Source of the DNA: Chiua virens | Taxonomy: Eukaryota > Basidiomycota > Agaricomycetes > Boletales > Boletaceae | NCBI GenBank assembly: GCA_019787685.1 | Contig: JAHNUO010000010.1 | Location: 1,736,001 to 1,800,000 of the forward strand | DNA: 64,000 bases | Direction of reading: 5' to 3' | In this document: positions 43,864 to 54,633 of the stretch, piece after piece | Numbering within the stretch: position 1 is the first letter of the stretch | How the letters are laid out: every line of letters begins with the position of its first letter | Notes under the pieces: model-generated | Told to the model about the DNA's origin: nothing | The model's database searches: none | The model's input: the letters and a program-made list of their open reading frames with translations, nothing else | Made by a program: the position numbers and the translations under genes

Positions 43864-45232
43864 GGTTGCTGAGCACTTCACTTTTTCATCACAAGATCAA
43901 CTACTCCTTTTCATGACAGGAATCAGTGGATCAGGGAAAAGTTATGTCATCAAAGCACTCATGGCACTTTTCAGTCAGTGCCATTGTTCTGAACATCTTC
44001 TGCTAAGTGCACCAACAGGAAGTGCAGCAGTGCTCATCAATGGTTACACAATTCATGCATTAACTTTTTTGCTGGGAGAGGATGTGGCTGTGAAGAAGAC
44101 TAAGCTTGAAAAGATTTGGAGCAAGGTCACATATCTCATTCTCAATGAGGTTTCCATGGTGTCCACAGAACTTCTCTGTCAGATATCAGAACAAATTGTG
44201 ATGGCTAAAAACACCTCTTCAGACAAGCCTTTTGGTGGAATCAACATTATTTTTGCAGGTAATCTTGGGCAGTTGAGACCAGTTGCTGGCTCAGCCTTGT
44301 ATGCTGCGACATTGGTGGAACAACTGACTGAAGCAACCAAAGAAATGATTGGACATCAAGGACTTTTTGGAGCATGGATCTGGCGACAATTTACTCATGT
44401 TGTCCAACTGCAGAAAAACATGCGAGCTGTGTGGGATCCAGCCTATATCGAGCTGCTCAATAGATTGCAAATAGGCAAGGCTACTGTGTTTGTTCAGGGC
44501 AGAATGTCAGACTATGACGTGTTGAAAACCTGGATGTTGGATAAACTTCAAATTAGTCATCCCCTGCAATATGAAGCATTGCAAGACGCTCCCATTGTGT
44601 TTAGAGAAAGGCATCTTCGCAATTTATTCAATGACATGAAAGCTCAGCAATTTGCAGCAAGCATGTCACAGGAATTTTTAGCATACTTAGCAGTTGATCA
44701 AATCAAAAGATGCAAAGTTATGGGAGATGATCGCATGCGACTCTTGGAAGCACACCCAAAAGACACCAGTAAAGAAGCCTTGGGACAACTCCCTTTGATC
44801 CCTGGTATGCCAGTCATGATCACTGAAAACTTGTCAATGGAAAACAAGATCATAAATGGATCAGAAGGAACCTTAGAAAATGTTGTATACTGCATGTCTG
44901 CAGAGGGCCAAGAGGCAGTCTGCACATATGTGAAGGTGCCTTCATCTCCGATTATGATTGATGGTCTTCCAAGATCAGTTGTTCCTGTCTTCCCACGAGC
45001 AATCCAATTCAAGTACAAAGTTTCACGGTCACGATCTATACAGATTTGGTGCACCCAACTACCCTTACTTCCTTCATGGGCATTCACCGATTACAAAGTT
45101 CAAGGAGCATTCCTGCCTCAAGTAATAGTTGACTTGTCTAGCACACATAAAATACAGAATGCATATGTGATGTTATCACACACAACTAGTATCAACAATC
45201 TTGCTATTTGTCAGTGGTTCTTGTCGCATTGA
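43864..45232 (+). pseudogene. Helitron PIF1-like helicase domain
   Basis: The open frame of about 456 residues has Walker A GISGSGKSY (about 22-30), LLSAPTGSAAVLI (motif Ia), LILNEVSM where DEVSM is expected (Walker B Asp to Asn), AGNLGQLRPV where GD is expected, an Arg-rich VVQLQKNMR segment, and C-terminal motifs AFTDYKVQG and VMLSHTTSINNL. The Asp-to-Asn changes are G-to-A transitions and would abolish ATP hydrolysis. In an active element it unwinds DNA during rolling-circle transposition. The left edge is the LTR; the stop is at 45230-45232. Confidence 0.92.
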
Positions 45233-45609
45233 ATATTTGCCAATCTTCAGCAAGATTTGCAAAACAAATTGAATCAGATGGATGTACTGGACAATCTTAC
45301 TCTTCAGAGATTCAATAATAAAAATGTATGTATTTGTGCTCCTTTTTTGGGGGTTATTTTTGAGTTCTAAATGCCTTGTACAGTGTCTCAGTTGTCCCTC
45401 ATCACCACCAAACATCAACATATGATACAACATGTCCATACAGATTGTTTTCTATCATCTGTATTGTAATATCTGCAGAACTAAAGGTTGTCCTCTTCCT
45501 CTTCCTCATGTTAATTACCATCAAAACTCCTCTTCTAACATACTAAATGTTAACAATAATGTAAATGAGTAACATCATTCACTGATGAAAAAGATATTAA
45601 GCTGTACTT
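45233..45609. other. Region after the helicase, Helitron 3' end not located
   Basis: It is AT-rich with no gene. A Helitron 3' end (hairpin plus CTRR) is expected here or beyond, but no convincing candidate was seen. Confidence 0.3.
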
Positions 45610-46771
45610 ACAACCCTGGAATGTTGGAAGATTGTGAAGAAGTATTGACCATCCTACTTTGACTCGATTTCACATATTCCGAAACTCACTTTTCAAAGAA
45701 ATTTGTTTTACCTTGAAGTGAAATCATATCCATGAAGTCAAAAGGATTATGGACATTGAATCGTTTCTTGTTTCCTAATCCAAGGAGCAAATGGTCGGCG
45801 ATAAACTCAATGTATTGACACATGAGTTTCACATTCAAACCAATTAGATCAACTGAAAGTGCGTCTAATGATTGTTTTAGTTTGCTTGGACACTGTCATT
45901 TTGGCCATGTCTTTACCTATCAGAAACTCATGTTCTATCCCAACTGCTTCTACAATGATCCTTTCGATCGTTTCTGAATTGGGGCAACTTTTGAGATGAG
46001 AAAACAATAAAAACGCGAATTCCGTATGCATGCCTTCATCCCAACTGATGAGTTCATTCGAGAATGTTAGTCCTGGCATCAATCCGCATTTTTTTAGCTA
46101 GTAAACAGATGTGAAAGAACCTGAAAAAAATATGCCTTTGACAGCGGCAAATGCAACTAGTCGCTCCCCAAATGAGCATTTGCTATCATTAATCCATTTT
46201 GCAGCCCAGTTAGCCTTGGACTTAATGCATGGGATGTCCACTACTGCATTAAATAACCTTTCCCGTTTGAAGGTATCCTTGATCAGCGTATCAATGAGTA
46301 GCGAATATGTTTCTGCGTGTATGTTTTCCATCATGATCTGGAAGCCATAAAAAAAATGTGCTTCCATGATCTGTACTTCTGTAGAGAACTGCTCCATGAG
46401 GTTTTTGTTTACAATCCCATCTGAGATGGTGAAGAATGCAAGTACATGCAATATAAATTCACATTCATCTTTGGTCAACCAATTGTTCCACTCATATGCA
46501 TCTTTTGAAAGATCTATTTCTTCTGCAGTCCAAAATGATGCTTCCGCTTTCTTATACATCTCCCAAATCTGATATGTTTTTGGTAAGCCAATAAGATAAT
46601 GTTAGTTGTAGCATTTTACCTTCTTGTATTTGATTGGGAATATTAGTAAGTGGTGATGCGTTTTGTTCAGTATCGGGTCATCCAAGTCGATATTGTTCGA
46701 CTCTATGAAATCTGCTAGTAAGTAAAGAGTAAAAGAAAATGAAACTGTTACATACCTTTGTCAGTGATCAT
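45610..46771 (-). pseudogene. Ribonucleotide reductase small subunit (R2), decayed
   Basis: Four exons on the minus strand: 46771-46756 (MITDK), 46711-46620 (FPIKY region), 46568-45917 and 45864 to about 45610, with introns of about 45-52 bp. The R2 motifs are clear: [32 protein letters not shown] with the metal Glu/His and radical Tyr, SGSF, and DEGMHTEF with the second-half Glu/His. However, the usual VEGIFF metal-ligand Glu is Lys (VKGIFF), the usual Trp codon at 46098-46100 is TAG, and a usual Arg is TGA at 45686-45688. All are C-to-T or G-to-A changes. R2 would generate the tyrosyl radical for dNTP synthesis; this copy cannot. Confidence 0.88.
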
Positions 46772-47376
46772 AGTCTCATCTGTAGTAACACTAGATGCCT
46801 GTGAGGGAGTTTGAGAGAGAAAGATGATGGTGCAGACCTCCTATGTTTTGAGTTTAAATCATTTCATTTTGTAGGTCTCCAGAAAGAATGAAAATGGCTC
46901 AGATCCATTGAGAAAAATCAATCATCTATCACAACAGTTTGTATATTGCTGACTGTAAGTCACAATGCCAAATGAGGGGATTTTCTCACGTGCTATGAGT
47001 TCATGTACCCTTTCGATCGTTGTATTGAAAGCGATCAATTGTACATCCCTCAACTTATAAATGAAGGACTCCTTTTTTTTCCCCTCTCACAAACCAACTT
47101 ATTGTTTTTTGCAAAAAAAAAACGAAGCAGATGTCCCATAAACACATGCAGGTGAAGGAGGGGTTTGTCACTTGGGTGAGTTAAAACAGTACAGCCAAGC
47201 TTATCTGACTGTTTCCACCTTTCTATTTATCTCCTCAATGGCCAACCATTATCTCAACTCACTAGAACAAGCTCTGCCTCCTAAGCGACTCAAGTAATTC
47301 TACTGTCTGAAACCTTGCATGCACAACTAATGTTGAACATAGACAGGCAGATGATGGCTGGGCATCCTGCTAGGAC
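46772..47376. other. Upstream region of the R2 pseudogene, no gene seen
   Basis: About 600 bp with an A/T-run stretch (47069-47127) and CT-rich tracts near 46805-46835 that could be the pyrimidine-rich 5' region of the R2 gene. No other feature is visible. Confidence 0.35.
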
Positions 47377-48871
47377 ATGCATGATGATAACAATGAATCT
47401 AGGGAGGGACTTCCTCAAGACCAGACTCTGTTGGTAAATTGTGTTTCATCTGTTTCATTTTTGAAATTGGCCCTTGATAGAACTGTCTCTGAGTCGGCCA
47501 GCTTGGTTTCCCCTATTGCTTCAACATCTTCTAGTAAACAAGGGAAGGAATGTGCTTATTCTCAGCAAGCCCCTAATACAAAGGATGATTCTGGCTTGTC
47601 TGCTCAACCCATAAACAACAATGTGAATCCAGCGGTACAGAAACCTGCTCTCACTGATTCATATGTTACTTCATCTCATATATAGTTACTTTGTGCTCAA
47701 CATATATTGATATCATCATTTAGGGATATTCAATTGGTTGAGACTGTTGATCCCAGGCCCTCATGTACAAAAGGGAAAGAATGCGCTCATGATCTGGCCT
47801 CATCAAATGAAGAACAAAGTACGACAAATGAAGCGACAGTTGTCGTCCCTATGTGAATACTTTATCTTATGTTCTATACACGTTATTCTAAAGAATGTGT
47901 TTAGCAAGTACACAGTTATGAAACCTTATAAAGGCGCTTCTTCTTCTAAATTTGCCAGAGCAAAGGCTTCTTCTGACATGCAAGATACTGACTCAGATCG
48001 CTTGAAAATTTCTGTGCAAACATTAATTCCTAGGTCAACAAACACTCTGATAGATAATGAACAAGTAGCCCAATATCCTCAAAGTCTTGTTAAGTAAGCT
48101 AGATAATTGTTCCAGCACTAATTGTCTCATCTTTATTGAATAGGTGCCTGGAAACATTTTTGACTTATGTCAACAAGAATGCTAATGTGTATGCTCTTGG
48201 TAAACTCTTACCCTCTGTGACCTAGGGAAAGTACAGTCCTTTTGATAACCATCAATCAGACTTGTGTAATCCGTTTATGAACAAGCCGATCACAATCTGG
48301 ACCATCGGTCACCTTGCTTCTGTTTGGTTCCTGAAAAATGAAGAGCCTGAGAAACAGGCATCAATTACTATTGTTCCCTTATTGGAATCCCTGGCACAAC
48401 AGACAGTCAAATTGATGAATGGACTTGCAGTTCCTCCCATTGGTATGTTTTCATTTTCATTGCTTATCCAAATTATTCACTAACTGTGACAGACTACATT
48501 TACTCATCTACCAACTTCATCCGTGCTACTAAATGGCGGAGTGGAAAGGGAGATGATCATCCTGTTTGTCCTCCATATTTTCCTCTCAATGGAACTCACA
48601 ACAACTATAGGAGTTGTTTGATAATGTCTTTGATGCCCATGAGGTTTTCATGGACAGAAACAACATGCCACGTTACTCTGTTCACAACCTGAAAAAGGAT
48701 GACCTTGTTCTGCTTGAAACAAAGATCAGTCATTATCAACTAAAGGATCAAGATCATAAATGGTCCTCCTTGCGCCCACAGATGGATATATTGGCTATTT
48801 CTATATTGTATGATGCTGACGATGAGGAGCAGGAAGCACAAGCACCTACGATCCAGGGATTACATATTTAA
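47377..48871 (+). pseudogene. Unrecognised multi-exon protein gene, probably broken
   Basis: Frames at 47377-47685, 47738-48097, 48262-48483 and 48614-48871 look like parts of one protein. The first is Ser-rich and disordered. The third has a PITIWTIGHLASVWFLKNEE segment followed by a SLAQQTVKLMNGLAVPP helix. The last has DAHEVFMDRNNMPRYSVHNLKKDDLVLLET and ends in a short acidic tail. I do not know the family. The stop at 48224-48226 (inside VTxGKY) and the frame changes suggest decay, though some gaps may be introns. Confidence 0.45.
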
Positions 48872-49041
48872 TTACTGTTTTACATCCAGAGATGACATGA
48901 ACAAATTGGGTATGAATGCAATCCTAGTAAAATGTAATTTCACTGTTTTAGATTCAGAGTCAACATGAACAATGGGCATGAACAGAATTCTGCTAAACCA
49001 TTTCCTCAAAGATATACACACATTACTTAAGTGATCCTATC

Positions 49042-49687
49042 TGTAACAACCTAGAACAAATGTAGACTATGAGTTACTTGCGAGTGGTTGTAGTGGTCAG
49101 TGTAAGGGTGTAGAATGCAAGTGAGTCTGACGAGCGAGGCGAGAACTACAGAGGAGATCCGTCTATGAGAGACAATGGGAAATATCCAAAGGTGAACTTT
49201 GTTAGAGTTCCCTTGGTGCTGCATTCAAGTCTTATATACTAAAAGTACAAGCGGAGCTACAATCGGAGTATGAATACATAGATAAGTATGAGTGTTCTGA
49301 TTGGTAGATAAGGTGTGATAACATGAGGTATCTGCATGTATGTGAGTCATAGATAAAGACATGAGGAAACAATGCTGTAATAATGCAGTATAAGCATGTT
49401 ATAAGATAAGCACTGCTTTAATAATAGATATGAGTCATAAGGAATCATAGATAAGTGATAACGTGTGAATACACTGTGTGTTGTGCATGGGTTATGACAT
49501 CCTGGGATAACACGTGTCTGATAATGAATCATAGTGAGTCATAATGATTTGGCCAATAGGATAAGGTCCTGAGTATAGCCTTGGCATGAGGCAATATATG
49601 CCGTAATAGATATTGTGTGTCTTGTATAATGGAGTAGAGAATGAGTAGGAAGGCAAAATGAATTATGAGCGAAACATGATTGTAACA
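49042..49687 (-). mobile_element. Solo LTR, family E (646 bp), minus orientation
   Basis: It runs TGTAACAACCTAG to ATGATTGTAACA on the plus strand, with a perfect CTATC duplication (49037-49041, 49688-49692). The insertion point lies at the very 3' end of the following minus-strand gene. Confidence 0.92.
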
Positions 49688-49690
49688 CTA

Positions 49691-50509
49691 TCAACCTCTT
49701 TCCAAAATCCATGAAAACTCTGCCATTCTGGTGGCTTCCATGCTCCTTTCCTCTAACGGATTCAGCATCATTTTGAAACATTCCCTATCCTTTGTTAACC
49801 GTTGCTTCCATAGCAAATTAACACACCCAGGATTAATAGTGAAACCTCTCTGTTCATATTTCACTAGTGCACATAGAGTTGCAGGGTTTAATGAGCCTTC
49901 AACAAACAATTCTGGATTGATTATTGCTTGGTGATCATTTGTGAAGGACAGATATGCTGCAAAGACGGAATCAGCTGTGATGTAATTCATGACTGCCATT
50001 AGATGAAAGTCAAATATTGGTGACAATGCTGTATCATGTTGAGATTCAATAACATCAACCTTGGAAGCATCTTGTTCCATAGTTGAGATAGATTGAATTA
50101 AACTTCCAGAATATGGATGAGGGGAGTAAGAGGATGTGTGCACAAACCCTTTGTGTTTCAGATAATTGAATATGGGCTGGCAACGACCCAGTGGAACATA
50201 CATGTCGACGTCTTTTGCTTGCCATGCATTGTTACACATGGAAAAGATTATGTGTAGCACAGATGAACCCAAAACTGTGCCCTGGGTGGCTTCCAAGATC
50301 CATAGAAAGCCTTGAGGATCAAAGAATGTGTGTGCTAAGAGACAATGAATTTGATGTTTGAAGAATGATGTGACAGAATGATGGTTTACTTTACAAGTCT
50401 GTGCGAATGCACTGATGGACCTGAGTGACATGGAGTCCAACACAATTTGCACCACCCCAAAAATATGGCAAAAACAGAGTGATGGCAGTGGTGATGCTAT
50501 AAATAACAC
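49691..50509 (-). CDS. F-box/nucleotidyltransferase-like hypothetical protein
   Basis: The frame is about 272 codons. An F-box-like start (VLDSMSLRSISAFAQTC, about 22-45) is followed by a GSSVLHIIF segment and KDVDMYVPLG, resembling the GS and DxDxY motifs of a nucleotidyltransferase-like fold seen in an expanded agaricomycete protein family. The C-terminal half (AVMNYITADSVFAAYLSFTNDHQAIINP and KYEQRGFTI) is also typical of that family. The first codon here may not be the true start, since upstream sequence is out of frame. The stop overlaps the duplicated target of the solo LTR. The function is unknown. Confidence 0.55.
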   Translation of the reverse strand: MLFIASPLPSLCFCHIFGVVQIVLDSMSLRSISAFAQTCKVNHHSVTSFFKHQIHCLLAHTFFDPQGFLWILEATQGTVLGSSVLHIIFSMCNNAWQAKDVDMYVPLGRCQPIFNYLKHKGFVHTSSYSPHPYSGSLIQSISTMEQDASKVDVIESQHDTALSPIFDFHLMAVMNYITADSVFAAYLSFTNDHQAIINPELFVEGSLNPATLCALVKYEQRGFTINPGCVNLLWKQRLTKDRECFKMMLNPLEERSMEATRMAEFSWILERG

Positions 50510-50694
50510 TTATTATTGTTGATTTATCCTCAAAGAAGAAATGTGTGGACCTAAAGAAGTGACACTCTTGCACACTTGCATTCTGCTCGGAGAAGGATGA
50601 ACAGTGTTACAGTCTCCTTTTCCTGCAGAGCAACCCTTAATAAATCATAGAGCAATACATTTAAATCTATTACCAAGGGACCTTGTTTAAATAG
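50510..50694. promoter_or_regulatory. Divergent intergenic space, no clear motifs
   Basis: About 185 bp between the minus-strand gene and a plus-strand frame. No TATA box is certain. Confidence 0.25.
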
Positions 50695-52023
50695 ATGTTT
50701 AACTGCAGTTTTGCCCCTATTCTTTGCAAATATCTTCGTGCGTACAACAGGGAAGACTCATTCACATCACCCCTTTTCATCAAACTCACCCTAACCAGCA
50801 GCATGTCATTCGAAAACGACTGCAGGATAATCATTGCTTACTTTCGTGGAGACAGTTCATTCAAAGGACTTACCAATGTTCACATCAAAAAACATATGGG
50901 AACCGAGAACCCAGAAGTACAAGATTTCTTCCTTCATTGTGAAATACATCACAAGAGATTTCCACTTCCATTCCCTATAGACAACATCACGGATGATGTG
51001 CTCAAAATAGTGATCGATTCTCACCTGCAAGATGGTCTAAAAGGATTAATTAAATGTCCTTACCTGTTTTTGAAATGCTGAGCATATGATAGACAATATG
51101 TCAACATTTCACATGCAGACTTTGAAATGATTGCATATGCTATTCAAGAGTAAGTATTCTGAATTATTCAGCTTAACACTCACTTTGGACCAGATTAGAA
51201 GATGACCAAGATCTGCATCTCAAAGAGAGACATTCAAGAAATTACATGGCATACTATGGTGCACCATGTAGATGGAGTGGACTTGTTCAAATTCCTGTTT
51301 GCGAAACTGTGAATGGAAACTTCACAATATCTCAAATGCATGCACTTTTCCACAACATTGAAGATGTGGTTACCAATGTTATACAACTCGGAGAACGAGA
51401 GGAAGAAAGGCGTTTTGTTTGTCTGTTTGACAAAACTCTGCACAGTCATCTGCAGTCTCCATATCTCATTTTTGGCTTTCAATGAAATTACATCATCTGC
51501 GACTTGTCCCAACAAGACATTATGGATGTTGCTCACACCATTGACATGTATGTCAAGTTGCCTACTACTTCCTGCTTTGACTGATGCTACTGTTAAATTT
51601 TCTCAAATTACTCAGGCTGGGTTCAGACTGAGATCACAAATGCAATGCTTTTCATATGGAGGTCTCTGACATTGTTTATTACTTTTGTTTTTGTTTTATG
51701 AGTTCAGGCTTAAAATTGAGTGAAATGAATGGCTTGCTCTCAGGGGTCCAGGGTTGCCCATAGGGCCATGTGAATTAAATATCTCAGGGGATATATTATT
51801 CAAGGGCATAACCCAAATGTATCCAAAATGCGGTTATGTTTTTATTTTATTTTCCAACAAATCTACATTATCACTCTGTGGAATATTTCACGGCTCATGT
51901 ACAGCACTCAGACAGCATACTACAGTGAACTACATCATAGATCTACCACAGAAGGCATGTATACAGCAAGGAAGCAGTGGAAAATCCAGAAAAACATGTT
52001 ATAAGAGATGTTACCATTTTTGA
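50695..52023 (+). pseudogene. Unrecognised spliced gene, probably decayed
   Basis: A first exon-like frame (50695-51081) with CRIIIAYFRGDSSFKG and FFLHCEIHHKRFPLPFPID continues past a TGA with HADFEMIAYAIQE up to a possible GTAAGT donor at 51151. A following frame (51205-51485) gives HSRNYMAYYGAPCRWSGLVQIPVCE and EDVVTNVIQLGEREEERRFV. Later frames are short and stop-rich. The family is not known. The splicing pattern and coding bias suggest a host gene or a captured fragment. Confidence 0.35.
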
Positions 52024-52089
52024 AACACGACATATGAAACATATCACATTTCCTAATAAGGAGCGAGAGTGGGTGTTTGTCAATGTGTG

Positions 52090-53000
52090 CATGTGTTCGA
52101 AGGAAGGGCGACACGACACGATAACGAGAGCACCGTCATCGTGTCATTGTCTTTATCCTCGTGATCAGAAACTTGAAGGGCAAGGGAAGCACGAATGGCG
52201 CCATGTCACAATGACGACGACAACAAAGATGAAGACGACGTGACCCACGCGCGACGCGACAACGATAACGACAACGACACGACAACCATGAGACTGGTTG
52301 TCGTGTCGTTGTTGTTGTTGTCACTGGTATCCTAGATGAGCAGGAAAGGAGAGGGAAGGGCGAGAGGGCGAGGAAACGCGACACGACAACGACAACGACG
52401 GTGTGATGATGAGGACGAGGATGCCACGAGGATGACGACGCAACAGCAATGACACAGCGACGACGACACGGTTATCATGTCGTTGTCGTCGTGTCGTTGT
52501 CGTCGTGTCGTTGTCGTTGTCGGGTGGGATGAGGGTGCCAGCGGTGGAAGGGCGAAAGGCGGAGGCGACGCGACAATGACAACGACGGTGTAACGATGAG
52601 GACGACGACGCCACGAGGACGACGACGCGACAGCAATGACACAACGACGACATTCGGTGGAAGGGCGATGCAACGCGATGTCAACGACAACGCGGTTATC
52701 GCGTTGTTGTCATAGTCGGGTGGGGTGAGGGTGAGGGAAAGGCGACGCGACGCGACGACGACAACGATGTGGTTATCGTGTCACCATCGTCAGGTTGGAT
52801 GGGAGGATGGGGGATAGAGCGAGGGGGGGCCCGGGGCAACACAACGCAATGATGACGACACAACGACAGCGACAACGACACGATGACCACGATACCACGG
52901 TCATCGTGTCATTGTCGTTGTTGGGTGGGATGATGGGAAAGGGTGGAGAAGGGCGACGCGACGACGACGACATTGTGTCGTTGCCGTTGTTGTCGCCATC
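52090..53000. repeat. CGACAACG-type satellite with imperfect hairpin units
   Basis: About 0.9 kb of CGACAACGACG-like sequence arranged as inverted halves. Examples are CAACGACACGACAACC with GGTTGTCGTGTCGTTG (52272-52313) and ACAACGACACGATGACC with GGTCATCGTGTCATTG (52871-52915). Arms are separated by GGGTGGGATGAGGG-type spacers. A larger unit of about 190 bp (near 52375-52470) repeats near 52565-52655. Frames over 60 codons on both strands are Arg/Ser/His-rich artefacts. Confidence 0.85.
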
Positions 53001-54379
53001 GTGTCATTTGGCATGCCGGGATGGTGAAGCGAAGGGGTAGGCAGGGGCCATGCTTTTGTGCCAATGCACAGAAGGCAGAGTGGGGCGGGGCAGCAAGAGC
53101 AGGGTGTCGAGCAAGACCGAGCAGGCGGGAGACAGGAAGGGCGGGAGCGTCCGTATGAGGACGCGACGGTGTCGGACTATTGGTACGTGCACGTCGAGGG
53201 CAGCAGGGCTCGGGTGAATGTGGGCGGGCAGGGTGTACGCGTCGGGAGGCATCGAGGCTCGATCGAGGCTCATGGGTGGTTCTTGCAAGGCCTCGATGAT
53301 GCCTCACGAGGGAGGCCGAGGGCAATGAGGCACGGTCGAGTCTTGTGAGTGGTCCTCATTGACAGTGTACGGACTTCGCGGATGGCTGCGAGATGATCTT
53401 GCAAGGCAGACGAGGAGCTGCATAACCGTATTTGGCCTATGGTGGCAAGGGAGGCGAGTGGCGGGGTTTTACAGACCAATTTTCCTTGTAGGCGGTAAAT
53501 GGTCTGTAAGTCTGTAAGACGGCATCGGAGGTTAAAAAAAGTGCTGCCAAGGGTGCTCCCTCCATCTGCAGCAGGCATCATAGGTCATTTGCGTCATACG
53601 GCACCTCGACCATCTCCCACACGACGGCCCATTCGCGGCCATCGATCACTCTCGTCTCGAGCATTATCATCGTGATGGCGTCGTCGTCGTCGCGTCGTTC
53701 TGTCATCGTCGTCCATCCGTCCATCTCTCCATCCAATTGTCTGCGATGTCGAGGTCGGGGTTTGGAGTTCAAGCTTCAAGTGTGGTGAGCAGTGAGCACA
53801 GTCCCCTGTTGCGTGGTGGCTGCGTGGGGGTCCGGGGTCACCGTCATGGCGGTCGTCGTCATCGCACGGTTGGCGTTGGCATTCATTCCATTCGTTGCGT
53901 TGCGTTCGAACGTGAGTATGCAGTGCGCGCAATTTATTTCCGCATGCGGCATCACCGCACCCGCGCCTGGGGGACCGTGGGAACGGGGTCACCGCGCGTC
54001 AACTCGGTGGCCATCAAGGGCCAAGTACATTGTCTTTCCTCTTGCTGGCCTCCTCCATCCGACCTGCCCCTTATTCGCTGTGATACATCATGTACCCTGC
54101 CATTCTCCGTCTTGATAATCATGGCACTGCGCGCGCTATTAAAGTGCACTTTGACACCATACAGACGAAGCTACAATGCCAAGGCTCCAGAGCTCCATGT
54201 GCCAGTATACCGCATTTGACGCGACGAATAGTCTTATTTTATTTTATCTCATTTTGTTATCTTTTCCGCGTGTTTTCGGGGTCCTTGTTTACTACACCAT
54301 TACGGTTCTGCGGGTACTTCTCTCGAAAATAACCGTTCAAAGCTCCCGGGGAGTGGTAACAAGCGAGCTATAACTCGTT
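53001..54379. other. GC-rich region without a recognised gene
   Basis: GC content is well above the transposon island. Frames up to 160 codons exist on both strands but have biased, non-protein-like composition. A short inverted repeat TTACAGACCA / TGGTCTGTAA lies at about 53471-53511. 54225-54280 is a T-rich run. Confidence 0.4.
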
Positions 54380-54464
54380 TTGGATCAAGGAGCACAAAAT
54401 TTTGTCAATATTCCAACTTCCAAAATGCCAAGTGAACTTTGTAGTCCGCAGTTTAATACCTCAA

Positions 54465-54633
54465 TGTCGGTATTGAAGCGCAGCAATGAGTCATCGTTAT
54501 TCACATCCGCTGTGGCCGGCGAGTGAAGCTTTCTGTGATAGAGCGCACAACGAATTTGGATCTCAGTTTTGCGATCATAAAAGCTAAAGAGAGGCCATAT
54601 TATGAAACTCACAACATACCGACGGTGCCCCGA
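54465..54633 (+). promoter_or_regulatory. Promoter block of acyltransferase copy 1
   Basis: It contains ATTGAAGCGCAGCAATGAGTC with a TGAGTCA motif (54487-54493, the Gcn4/AP-1 type core), CATCCGCTGTGGCCGGCGAG (54505-54524), GCGATCATAAAAG (TATA-like, 54571-54583), and the ATG at 54634. The same blocks recur in order before the other three copies. Confidence 0.7.

Larger units (their letters stand above)
26343..45232 (+). mobile_element. Helitron in seven pieces, interrupted by four solo LTRs, an LTR element and a hAT
   Basis: Plus-strand pieces follow the order of a fungal Helitron protein: N-terminal and DUF6570-like region (26343-27321, 27889-28657), Helitron_like_N (36755-37285), middle region (40899-41045, 41746-42326, 42973-43432) and PIF1-type helicase (43864-45232). 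Four junctions can be rejoined using target duplications: CTGTC, GGACG, GGTTG and the 42327 LTR site. The Rep nuclease core with its HUH motif is missing, apparently deleted at the hAT insertion. The terminal TC and CTRR could not be located. Confidence 0.88.

Noticed and set aside
52136..53325. Many overlapping frames of 60-138 codons on both strands in the CGACAACG region
   Set aside because: They are Arg/Ser/His/Thr-rich translations of a short repeat, present in several frames at once, without start context or domains.
53578..54219. Frames of 132 and 160 codons in the GC-rich spacer
   Set aside because: High GC alone creates long frames; composition is biased and the two strands overlap without a recognisable motif.
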